Of a stretch of 12,573 nt of DNA, positions 1 through 7,485 are shown piece after piece. Each line of letters starts with the position of its first letter. The first letter of the stretch is position 1. Made by a program: the position numbers and the translations under genes. The notes under the pieces are model-generated. The model did no database searches, was not told where the DNA came from, and saw only the letters and a list, made by a program, of their open reading frames with translations. Source of the DNA: Verrucomicrobiia bacterium (GTDB lineage Bacteria; Verrucomicrobiota; Verrucomicrobiia; Opitutales; Opitutaceae); the NCBI GenBank assembly GCA_030424825.1, contig JAUHWE010000061.1, positions 1 through 12,573 of the forward strand, given 5' to 3'.

Positions 1-383
1 TGCGAGGTGTATCGGTGGTCCGGATGGTAATCGTTAGGGCGATGGGTGAGAATCAAATCAGGACGAAACTCCCGAATGAGACGGAGCAATTCCCATCGTT
101 GTTTCAGGCCCGGAACCAGCTGTCCGTCAGGATTATCAAGAACCCGGTATTCGATTCCGGCGACTTCTCCCGCCGCGGCAGCTTCCGTTTTTCGCCGATC
201 GGCCAGCTCTTTGCCCGATTGCTTCTGATGTCCCGCTTCCCCGTTAGTCGTAGACACAAACTGAACAGCGCAACCCGCTTGGGCCCATAAAACCGCGCAC
301 CCACCTGCTTTCAGATCACAGTCGTCGGGATGGGCGCCAATGGCTAAAACTCGAGGTTCGTTTTTCGTATCGGAAGTATTCAT
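1..383 (-). CDS. PIG-L (LmbE-like) family deacetylase, 3' part outside window
   Basis: The reverse strand reads open from an ATG at 383 to the window edge, giving the first 127 residues. PIG-L/LmbE enzymes are zinc-dependent N-deacetylases acting on GlcNAc-type and similar amides. Their two metal-binding signatures are visible: AHPDD at residues 17-21, after a short strand (RVLAIG), and HPDH at residues 120-123, after LILTHRPNDY. The TTNGEAGH stretch (residues 45-52) is also typical. The family usually runs to about 220-280 residues, so roughly half is present. I see no signal peptide, so the product is probably cytoplasmic. An in-frame ATG at 389 would add two residues. Neither start has a clear ribosome-binding site. 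The stop of the upstream esterase gene lies 14 bases away, so the two are probably co-transcribed. The family is certain; the substrate is not. Confidence 0.9.
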   Translation of the reverse strand, partial: MNTSDTKNEPRVLAIGAHPDDCDLKAGGCAVLWAQAGCAVQFVSTTNGEAGHQKQSGKELADRRKTEAAAAGEVAGIEYRVLDNPDGQLVPGLKQRWELLRLIREFRPDLILTHRPNDYHPDHRYTS

Positions 384-397
384 ACGCATAGATCAGT

Positions 398-1198
398 CTA
401 ATCGGTAATTTTGAGATAGTTTTCAGCATACCGATTTCCGAAAACCTTGAGCGATTTTGTATTGAAGTGAACCATGTCGCTATTCGGAGTCAAACCGTCA
501 GACGGCACAAATGCAACCTTCGTCATTCTCCTGGAAACAGCGATGTGGGCGTTATTGATCAACATTCTGTATTCATCCCATGGTTTGCCAGGAAACTGTC
601 CCAGCTGGCCGAGGACAATTGGTACGTCAGCAACTTTGAGCTCTCTGCGAAACCGCTGGAACAATTCCTGCAATTTCCCCTCATACGCCTCCGCAAGTCC
701 TGGTTTTCCATCCGATTCCCCTTGGTGCCAAAGGATTCCTTTCAACACTCCATCTTTCATCGCCCCACGGGCTCGGGCGATTGCGTCATCCCAAGGATGG
801 GATTTCGTTTGACTATGGTAACCGCCGGGTTCCCAGCTGGATATCGGTGAACCACCGCAGGCTGCGGGAATCAAACCGATTGTGGCATGTGGATATTCAT
901 CGGCAATCACCTCCGCGAAGGATGTCGCCAGTCCCACCCCGGCGACAGGCTTGTCGAAATGCAGCGGAGCCACAGCTGGCTTCCACTTCCCATCCTTGCC
1001 CAAGGCCAATACTCTCGGGTGAGGCACCTTGTCGGACGCCTCTATAATTCCCCGACCGGCCATATTGGATTGGCCCGCCAACAGGAACAGGTAGAAATTT
1101 TCCTTTGCCGGAAGTTTCAATTCGGAATCCGCCCCTTCCACCGAGTTTGCGGCAAGCACCCATACGGTGCACAAGATCGACACTATTTTGACTATCAT
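398..1198 (-). CDS. Secreted SGNH-type carbohydrate acetyl esterase (SASA / CE6-like)
   Basis: This is a 266-residue exported esterase of the sialate O-acetylesterase/acetylxylan esterase (SASA, CE6-like) group, which removes O-acetyl groups from sugars. Visible motifs are AGQSNMAGRG near residues 41-50 with the nucleophile Ser in GQSNM (about 44), an oxyanion-type glycine stretch (AACGGSPISSW, about 113-123), WHQGESD (157-163), and a C-terminal SDMVHF carrying the likely catalytic Asp/His (about 241 and 244). An N-terminal signal peptide (MIVKIVSILCTVWVLAA) points to the periplasm or outside. I chose the ATG at 1198 because it overlaps the TGA of the DUF1330 gene as ATGA and puts the signal peptide right at the N-terminus. 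An upstream in-frame ATG at 1237 would place 13 cysteine-rich residues before it and overlap the neighbour by 43 bases. The PIG-L gene follows after 14 bases. Confidence 0.9.
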   Translation of the reverse strand: MIVKIVSILCTVWVLAANSVEGADSELKLPAKENFYLFLLAGQSNMAGRGIIEASDKVPHPRVLALGKDGKWKPAVAPLHFDKPVAGVGLATSFAEVIADEYPHATIGLIPAACGGSPISSWEPGGYHSQTKSHPWDDAIARARGAMKDGVLKGILWHQGESDGKPGLAEAYEGKLQELFQRFRRELKVADVPIVLGQLGQFPGKPWDEYRMLINNAHIAVSRRMTKVAFVPSDGLTPNSDMVHFNTKSLKVFGNRYAENYLKITD

Positions 1199-1533
1199 AG
1201 ACTGAGGGTTTCGCTTTCCGCAAGGACACGGTTCCATTCTTCGCTCGGGTATCCATTAATCAGAACAAAGTGGGCGTCTCCGCCTCCCTCGCGAAGCTTC
1301 TTGGCTTTTTGATACGCTTCTGAACCGTAGAAGCGCTTCGCATGATCCAAGGACGGAAATTCGATCACTACCAATCGACGAGATTCTTCTGGCCCTTCAA
1401 GCGTCTCCGCCTCACCCCCTCGAACGATAAACCGTCCACCGAATCGATTGAGTACTCGGGGCGTGTGTCGCATGTACGCTCCATAGGCTTCCGGGTCTCG
1501 AATATCCACTCGTCCAATTACATAGGCTGACAT
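1195..1533 (-). CDS. DUF1330 family protein
   Basis: This 112-residue protein matches the DUF1330 family, small ferredoxin-like alpha+beta proteins of unknown function with a dimeric alpha-beta barrel fold. Family signs are an N-terminal strand (MSAYVIGRV), a conserved D..AY..Y segment, GGRFIVRGG (about 31-39), and RRLVVIEFPS followed by DHAKRFYGSEAYQKAK. It has no signal peptide and so is probably cytoplasmic, unlike most neighbours. The open frame extends upstream to 1677, but those 48 residues overlap the 3' end of the next gene and show no domain. The ATG at 1531-1533 begins exactly at the conserved first strand and has a weak GAG about 10 bases upstream. Its TGA overlaps the esterase ATG, implying translational coupling. 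A role as a small enzyme acting on a sugar-derived product is only a guess. Confidence 0.88.
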   Translation of the reverse strand: MSAYVIGRVDIRDPEAYGAYMRHTPRVLNRFGGRFIVRGGEAETLEGPEESRRLVVIEFPSLDHAKRFYGSEAYQKAKKLREGGGDAHFVLINGYPSEEWNRVLAESETLSL

Positions 1534-1624
1534 GCAAAGATTCTCAAGGCTCCAATAGAATAGTTCAACTGTGATCTTAAATCCACTGATACCTTTACCG
1601 CAGGAAAACGGTGTTGCTACCCGC

Positions 1625-4381
1625 TTACTGTGAAAGATAGGCCAATAAATCCGACATTTCACGGACCGACAGCACATCCTCCATTCCTTCCGGCATCAAT
1701 GAACGCCCGACTCCTGTCATGCGCTCGACCTCGGTCCGGGAAAAGGTTTTTGCCACACCACTCGGCAACGAGACCGTAACGCTCCGCTCGTTTTCCGACG
1801 CAATCATCCCCACGAATGTATCACCGCTTCTCAGACTGAACTGAAAAGCCTGGTATTGGGGAGCCACTTCTTTATTGGGATCCAGAATATTCCCCAAAAT
1901 CGATTCCCTGCCGGCATTTTTGAAAGTCGCCACGGGCGGGCCGAAAAGTTGACCCTCCCCCTCAGTCGTCTGATGGCAAGCGATACAGACCTTGTTGAAA
2001 ACCACTTTCCCGCTCACCGGATCACCCAGCGGCTCCAGGGCTTGCTGGTAATCGGCAATTACGCTAGAGCGAGTCTCCGCTTTGGGAAGGATCGCCCTCG
2101 CTTTTTCCGCAACTCCGGGGTCTTTGCTCTGGCGGATATTCTGCATTGCCACCGCCGTCAGCATTTCAATCCCCAGTTTTTGGGCACTAATGGCTTCTAG
2201 GAGCCGAAGCGCAGTTTCGCTCGTTTCACTCATACGGCTGGTTACGTTTCGGATCAACTCAGCAGGCAGCCGATCGAGACGATCCAGCAACAGGGACGGG
2301 TCCTCCATTCCCTCAACGGCTTCTACCGCTAAAGCCGGAGGCGTCAACGCATGGGTCGCGATTCGCATGCGAGTGAGGTCGCTGGACGGGCTACCCTCAT
2401 GCTTCAAAATACGAAGCGCGGCCAGTCGTCCTACTTCCCCAATCGACTCGTCCTCGCAAATCGCCTTGGCCCTCGTAAACACAACTCTCAGACCCTCGCT
2501 TTCTCTCGTGCCATCCCAATCTCCCCCCGCAAATAGAATCCCTTCTTTGAGGGCGGATACCAATCGGACTAATTCATTGGAAACAGCAACCTCCGCCAGT
2601 TTGGAAATCGCGACTTCAATGAGACTTTCACTTCCCGATCGCCCTGACAATCCAACCAGCTCAGCCTTAAATCGAGGCGACGCGGCGCTCCAGGAATTGT
2701 TCAAGGCATCACCAATTGACTCTTCTGTCCGGAGCGAATTCAAGATCATCGCTTCCAGCCAGGGATCACCTTGCCATTCGGGAAGCCTTTCAACGAGGCC
2801 ATCTTCGCTCTCCAGCAGTGCCGGGAATGGGAACGAAGACGGCTTTGAAGAAACCGGCTTCTCCCGTTCGAACAGCAAACGCCTTGCTGTCGTTTGGGCC
2901 CAATCGTCTTTCGACTGATGGGCAATCGCCTGGAGCTCCCGATCTGAAAGCGTCGATAGCTTCGGGATTTCCGGACGCTCAAATCCCTCCGGCTCGATTC
3001 GGTAAATACGTCCCCGATCATTGCCACTATCGAGATCGAGGTGTTTTTTGATCCCCGGCGGCAGCGACCATGGGTGTTCGATCGTCTCGCGATACATATC
3101 ACAAATGTAGAGGCAACCGTCGGGACCCGTGGCAAAACTGGCGGGCCGAAACCAGTTGTCGTGGCTACGTAGAAATTCAGTTCCTTGCTCGTCTTCCGGG
3201 CGTATGGACACGGGCTGCACCTTCCCATCCTCCTGCCGCAATATCTTTCGATGCACAAGATTGCTCCCCACATCGCCAATGAAAACATTGTCTCTAAATG
3301 CGTTCCCGTATGCACCACCCCAATACGCGTGAATACCACTGGCCGACGTAAAATAGCCGGACACGCGCCCGCCCCCTTCAACCATTCCTCGAACCACGCC
3401 GGAGACACGCCAGCGAGTGCGCACGACTCTCCAGGGCTCATCGGGACTAATCCGGAACACTGCCGCCGCTGCGCCATCAATGGGGATGTCCACCAAAGGT
3501 GAGGGCATATCGAAAAACGGGCTTTCCAATAGCTGGTTTCGCTCGTAAGCGATCCAGATCAGGTGTCTCGAATTACTACATACAAACCGTCGACCGATCG
3601 AGTCGAATGTCATGCCATATTGAGCCGTTCCATTTTCAGGTCTAAAATCGAGGGTCTCCGGATCAAACGAAAAGTCCGCGCCTCGCACTGAAACAGCGCT
3701 GCTGGAAGGGTTGTTCGGGTTCACCACCAAGCCCCCACTCGCTGCCGTAGCGCCCCAGACTCGATTGTCCGGTCCCCAGCGGAAACTGTTGAAGAGGGCT
3801 TGCATATTGAGCCGGTCCCCACTCGGTCCAAAGCCAGTAAATACCAAACGCTCCTCATCACTTACACCATCATCATCGGTATCTTTGAAATAACGGATTT
3901 CTGGTGTTGCCCCTACAAACACCCCTCCTTTGTAGCAGACAATCCCCGTCGGCCATTTCAGTCCGTCTTTAAAAACCGTTGAGGACTCGTAAAATCCGTC
4001 TCCATCCTCGTCTCGCAAATAACGGATGCGCCCTAAACCCTCATCTCGCCGTTCAGAGTATCCCCGCATTTCAATAACGTACAAGGCCCCCTCTTCATCG
4101 AAGGCCATAGCAATCGGATCGACCACATCAGGCTCGTGGGCCACGAGTTCGATTCGAAAGCCCGGCCGCACATCGAACGTATCCATCGCATCGATCGGTT
4201 CAATCGCAGGAATTCGCGGCATCTGCGACTCTTCTATCTGCGGTTCCTCCGCCCAACCGGATAGTACCAATACCCCGCAACATAAACCCATCCGAATCGG
4301 AAGGACGTTGCTCGTTGACCGCGCCTGCCATCGATCTTCTCCTGAAAAAGTCTGGCTATGATAAGACAGGTTTTTAATCAT
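1625..4381 (-). CDS. PVC-type membrane-bound dehydrogenase propeller with HEAT-like repeats and C-terminal c-type heme domain
   Basis: This 918-residue exported redox protein has the three-part architecture typical of Planctomycetota and Verrucomicrobiota. Residues about 65-465 form a beta-propeller of the 'membrane-bound dehydrogenase' family, with calcium-type loops DEDGDG (124-129) and DTDDDG (167-172). Residues about 475-770 are helical and HEAT-like. The C-terminal 140 residues are the PVC heme-binding domain, with CIACH at 799-803, FGPP after it and a likely distal ligand Met896 in SLMPEGM. A probable signal segment (MGLCCGVLVLSGWA, 31-44) lies behind a long N-region. The expected role is oxidation of a sugar or polyol in the periplasm with transfer of electrons to the heme; the substrate is unknown. 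The start is uncertain: the in-frame ATGs are 4381 and 4291. A strong AGGAG at 4339-4343 sits 7 bases before an ATG at 4331 that is out of frame. Confidence 0.92.
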   Translation of the reverse strand: MIKNLSYHSQTFSGEDRWQARSTSNVLPIRMGLCCGVLVLSGWAEEPQIEESQMPRIPAIEPIDAMDTFDVRPGFRIELVAHEPDVVDPIAMAFDEEGALYVIEMRGYSERRDEGLGRIRYLRDEDGDGFYESSTVFKDGLKWPTGIVCYKGGVFVGATPEIRYFKDTDDDGVSDEERLVFTGFGPSGDRLNMQALFNSFRWGPDNRVWGATAASGGLVVNPNNPSSSAVSVRGADFSFDPETLDFRPENGTAQYGMTFDSIGRRFVCSNSRHLIWIAYERNQLLESPFFDMPSPLVDIPIDGAAAAVFRISPDEPWRVVRTRWRVSGVVRGMVEGGGRVSGYFTSASGIHAYWGGAYGNAFRDNVFIGDVGSNLVHRKILRQEDGKVQPVSIRPEDEQGTEFLRSHDNWFRPASFATGPDGCLYICDMYRETIEHPWSLPPGIKKHLDLDSGNDRGRIYRIEPEGFERPEIPKLSTLSDRELQAIAHQSKDDWAQTTARRLLFEREKPVSSKPSSFPFPALLESEDGLVERLPEWQGDPWLEAMILNSLRTEESIGDALNNSWSAASPRFKAELVGLSGRSGSESLIEVAISKLAEVAVSNELVRLVSALKEGILFAGGDWDGTRESEGLRVVFTRAKAICEDESIGEVGRLAALRILKHEGSPSSDLTRMRIATHALTPPALAVEAVEGMEDPSLLLDRLDRLPAELIRNVTSRMSETSETALRLLEAISAQKLGIEMLTAVAMQNIRQSKDPGVAEKARAILPKAETRSSVIADYQQALEPLGDPVSGKVVFNKVCIACHQTTEGEGQLFGPPVATFKNAGRESILGNILDPNKEVAPQYQAFQFSLRSGDTFVGMIASENERSVTVSLPSGVAKTFSRTEVERMTGVGRSLMPEGMEDVLSVREMSDLLAYLSQ

Positions 4382-4390
4382 ATCGCTAGT
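4292..4390. promoter_or_regulatory. Probable divergent control region with TATGAT dyad
   Basis: The two large gene sets diverge here, so their promoters must lie in or next to this stretch. A dyad TATGAT (4357-4362) ... ATCATA (4377-4382) gives a -10-like hexamer on each strand, separated by 14 bases. I found no convincing -35 at standard spacing for either. The hexamers contain the outermost possible ATGs of both genes (4358 on the plus strand, 4381 on the minus strand). If they are promoter elements, translation would have to begin further in on both sides: 4391 on the plus strand and about 4291 on the minus strand. This is inferred from sequence only. Confidence 0.3.
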
Positions 4391-5323
4391 ATGTTGATCA
4401 ATAGAAGGCGATTTGCAATCACTGCCGCATGCGGAGTAGCCGGTTTAGCTACCTCTTGCTTAAGTAAAAAAGAGGAAATAATCGATATTCACCAGCACCT
4501 AGGCTATTCTGGCCGAAACGATGAGGACTTACTCAAACACCAGGAAACCATGGGAATTACCCGCAGCGTCCTGCTTCCTTCCGCTTCCTATTTAAGAATG
4601 TTCTCCACCCACATGGGAGACTCCAACGGTCTCGCCGCGCGGGTATCCGTCACTGAGACAGCTGCCGAAATGACCAAACGCTTTCCCGACAAGTTTGTTT
4701 TTTTCTGCAACGAGATTCCGGATCTCGAGGGGGCTACGAAGAAGATGGAGTCCTGGCTGAAAAAAGGAGCGGTCGGCATCGGCGAACTGAAATTCAATCT
4801 CCCTAGCGACTCCGCCCCAATGATTCGCGTGTTCGAATTGGCAAACGAGTACCAAGTTCCGGTGCTTATTCACTTCCAGTACGAAATGTACAATCATGGG
4901 TTCGAGCGATTCTACAAAGTGCTCGAACGCTTCCCAAATGTGAATTTCATCGGGCATGCCCAAACTTGGTGGGGGAATATTGATGCGAAGCACGATCAAT
5001 CAACGATGTACCCAAAAGGCAAGGTCACTCCCGGCGGATTAACCGATCGGTATTTGGCCGATTATCCCAACATGTACGGCGACCTTTCGGCCGGCTCAGG
5101 ACGCAATGCCCTCAATCGGGATCCGGAGCACGCGATCGAATTCATCGAAAGGCACCAGGACAAACTCTGTTTGGGAACCGATTGCTCAGACAGCGAGGGT
5201 CAAGGAGAGTCCTGCTCTGGATCGCAGCAAATCTCCAATGTGCGACAATTTTCTCTTAGTCCCAAAATTGCCGATAAAATCCTGTCCAAAAATGCCCGGC
5301 GCATTATTCGGCTTCCCTCATAA
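4391..5323 (+). CDS. Tat-exported amidohydrolase family 2 protein (possible lipoprotein)
   Basis: This 310-residue protein is a metal-dependent hydrolase of the amidohydrolase-2 (TIM-barrel) family. Putative metal ligands are HQH at residues 34-36 (strand 1), Glu132 in GIGELK, His161 in VLIHFQ, His189 in FIGHAQ and Asp264 in CLGTDCSD. The N-terminus has a twin-arginine motif (NRRRFAIT), a hydrophobic stretch and a cysteine in LATSC (Cys23), suggesting Tat export of a folded metalloenzyme, perhaps with a lipid anchor; the lipobox is weak because Ala is at -3. I chose the ATG at 4391 because it puts the RR motif at residues 5-7. An ATG at 4358 would add 11 residues and overlap the divergent gene's longest frame. 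Family members include decarboxylases, lactonases and amide or ester hydrolases, so the reaction cannot be fixed. The propeller dehydrogenase gene follows after 56 bases. Confidence 0.9.
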   Translation: MLINRRRFAITAACGVAGLATSCLSKKEEIIDIHQHLGYSGRNDEDLLKHQETMGITRSVLLPSASYLRMFSTHMGDSNGLAARVSVTETAAEMTKRFPDKFVFFCNEIPDLEGATKKMESWLKKGAVGIGELKFNLPSDSAPMIRVFELANEYQVPVLIHFQYEMYNHGFERFYKVLERFPNVNFIGHAQTWWGNIDAKHDQSTMYPKGKVTPGGLTDRYLADYPNMYGDLSAGSGRNALNRDPEHAIEFIERHQDKLCLGTDCSDSEGQGESCSGSQQISNVRQFSLSPKIADKILSKNARRIIRLPS

Positions 5324-5379
5324 GAATTCCGATACCCACCCTCAAAGCAATCTCGATTTTCGTTTGAACCCACTTCGCT

Positions 5380-7485
5380 GTGAATAATTATTCGTATCAT
5401 CCCTTCCTCTGGGTCCTCTGTCTTTTAGCTCCCGTGGCTTGGGGGCAAAATGATGACAGGTACGGAACCTTTCAACAGGCGGATGATCGCGAGCTTATCG
5501 TCACACAAGGCGTGATCATCCGAGAAGCCTTTTCTGACGGGCTCGACAAATCCCCACTTCTGGCAGTGGGGTCTGCTAGCGGGATTCATCACCTCTATGA
5601 CCCAAACTCGTTTTCCGTTCAGGCAATTTGGACAGGCAGTTTTGGCAGGATGAACGAAAATGGAAAATTTGAATACGACAAATCGAGACTCAAACCCTTT
5701 CTGCTTCGCGACCACCCTTGGTCTTTCGGCGAAGCTCCCTTTAGGAAACTTGAATTTAGCTGGACTGGATACACGGTTCGCGATGGTCAAGTGCACTTCC
5801 GCTATGGAATGCGAGACACCAAGACGCAAATCAACTGGGAGGTGGAAGAACGTTTGGAAATCGTTTCAGAAACCCAGCAGAACCTTCACTTCGATATTAA
5901 GGCCAGCGAAGAGACCGCCGAATATCTAAACTACTGGGTCAAGCAAACCCACTTCCGCAGGCTATCTACCAACGGGCAGCCTAACCAACGCAATCTGGTC
6001 AAAAACCTGTATCCAAACCAGAAGAAGTTTACAGTCTCCTTCTATCGTCGCAAGGACACGCCGACGATTCCCCACGGCTATTCAGTAAAGGAAATCCCAA
6101 TTCCCGAACGAGATATTCCCATTCGGTTCGAGCCTACCGATATCGACTTTGCATCAGACGGTACCGTCTACGTATCCAATCGAACCGGGAGCGTCTGGCG
6201 ACTCAAGGGCGAAAAGTGGTCGCTGTATGCCGAGGGACTGCACGAAGCCATTGGGGTCCGCGTCGCTCCAGACAATAGCGGAGTCTACGTCATGCAGAAG
6301 CCCGAGCTTACTTTTCTCCAAGATACGAATAATGATGGTGTGGCCGATCATTACTCTACCCACGAGGATCGGTTTCGATTTACCGGTCAGTATCACGAAT
6401 TTGCCTATGGCCCTCGTATCAACTCGAAAGGTGACCTTTTCTTTTCCACCGGACTCGCCTCAGGCTCCTATCACAAGGCAGACCCTGATGGCTACGCCAA
6501 CCAGATGGGTTCGGCACTTGGCTACCGTGGCTGGGTAATGAAGCGAAGTCCCGACGGTTCGCTAACTCCCTTTGCCTCCGGACTGCGCTCTCCCGCCGGC
6601 ATCGGGATCAATGCCATGGACGAGCTATTCATCACCGACAATCAAGGGGACTGGGTGGCGTCCTCATATCTTGGGCACGTCGAAGAGGGTGATTTCCTGG
6701 GACATCCCGCTTCCTTCTGGGACCGGCCGGAATACGGTATTACACCCGCCGTGTTAGACTACCAGACGGTCGGGAAAATGCCCAAAAAAGTTCCACCGCT
6801 CGATCCCGAGGATTACCGCAGTGCTCGAAAGCTCCCCGCAATATGGCTCGCCCATGGCGATTTGACCAACTCCCCCGGCTCGCCCTCATTTGCTCCGAAA
6901 AACGGATTCGGTCCCTTCGAAGGCCAGGCATTTATCGCTGACATCTCCCATCGCACCATAGTCCGTGCGGCGCTCGAGAAAGTGAAGGGCGCATACCAAG
7001 GAGCCGTCTTCCCTTTCATTCGACCCTTAGCGAGTTCCTCATTCTCGACGGCGTTCGATCCGCAAGGCAATCTTTGGGTAGGCTCTGTAGGACGCGGCTG
7101 GACTCCCGGGGAACCCGCGATCGAAATCATCTCCTTCGATTCTACAAACACGCCCTTCGAGATTCAACGCATTGAACTTACGAGAGAGGGGTTCGATTTG
7201 CATTTCACCCAGCCCCTCGCAAATGACGACATCTCAGTCGCTTCGATTTCTGTCACCGAGTTTCAATACCACTACTGGGATACCTACGGATCCGAACCCT
7301 TTAACGAGGCAGACGTTCCGATTAAAACCGCCAATCTTTCCGAGGACCGCCTTACACTTTCTCTTAGTTTGCCATTAAAACCCGAATACATTTACAATAT
7401 TCAACTTCCAGAATTAGCCGCAGCAAGTGGTCTTCTCCTAGAAAACAATTTTGGCATCTACACCCTAAACCAACTCCTGCCATGA
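5380..7485 (+). CDS. Secreted sugar-dehydrogenase-like beta-propeller protein without heme
   Basis: This 701-residue exported protein starts at a GTG. An in-frame TGA at 5365-5367 rules out any longer start, and a signal peptide (LWVLCLLAPVAWG) follows directly. Residues about 38-225 form a beta-rich PVC domain with LLAVGSASGIHHLYD and AIWTGSF. Residues about 238-590 are a propeller related to soluble glucose/sorbosone-type dehydrogenases, with a calcium-type loop DTNNDG (315-320), GLRSPAGIGI and DNQGDW. The last 110 residues form a beta sandwich ending in YTLNQLLP, seen in other large verrucomicrobial cytochrome/propeller proteins. It probably oxidises a sugar or polyol in the periplasm. Its only cysteine is in the signal peptide, so it cannot bind a c-type heme. 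The next gene begins within its stop codon (ATGA) and encodes a cytochrome, its likely electron acceptor. A bound cofactor such as PQQ is possible but unproven. Confidence 0.88.
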   Translation: MNNYSYHPFLWVLCLLAPVAWGQNDDRYGTFQQADDRELIVTQGVIIREAFSDGLDKSPLLAVGSASGIHHLYDPNSFSVQAIWTGSFGRMNENGKFEYDKSRLKPFLLRDHPWSFGEAPFRKLEFSWTGYTVRDGQVHFRYGMRDTKTQINWEVEERLEIVSETQQNLHFDIKASEETAEYLNYWVKQTHFRRLSTNGQPNQRNLVKNLYPNQKKFTVSFYRRKDTPTIPHGYSVKEIPIPERDIPIRFEPTDIDFASDGTVYVSNRTGSVWRLKGEKWSLYAEGLHEAIGVRVAPDNSGVYVMQKPELTFLQDTNNDGVADHYSTHEDRFRFTGQYHEFAYGPRINSKGDLFFSTGLASGSYHKADPDGYANQMGSALGYRGWVMKRSPDGSLTPFASGLRSPAGIGINAMDELFITDNQGDWVASSYLGHVEEGDFLGHPASFWDRPEYGITPAVLDYQTVGKMPKKVPPLDPEDYRSARKLPAIWLAHGDLTNSPGSPSFAPKNGFGPFEGQAFIADISHRTIVRAALEKVKGAYQGAVFPFIRPLASSSFSTAFDPQGNLWVGSVGRGWTPGEPAIEIISFDSTNTPFEIQRIELTREGFDLHFTQPLANDDISVASISVTEFQYHYWDTYGSEPFNEADVPIKTANLSEDRLTLSLSLPLKPEYIYNIQLPELAAASGLLLENNFGIYTLNQLLP

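Noticed and set aside
1534..1624. A weak stem (ACCG/CGGT) after the large heme gene as a possible terminator.
   Set aside because: The stem is only four pairs with no T-run, and the next gene is co-oriented, so read-through is at least as likely.
2082..2918. A 278-codon open frame on the plus strand, with other long frames such as 2746-3480 on the minus strand.
   Set aside because: They lie inside the large heme protein gene, have low-complexity or arginine/serine-rich translations, and show no domain. They are shadows of the real frame.
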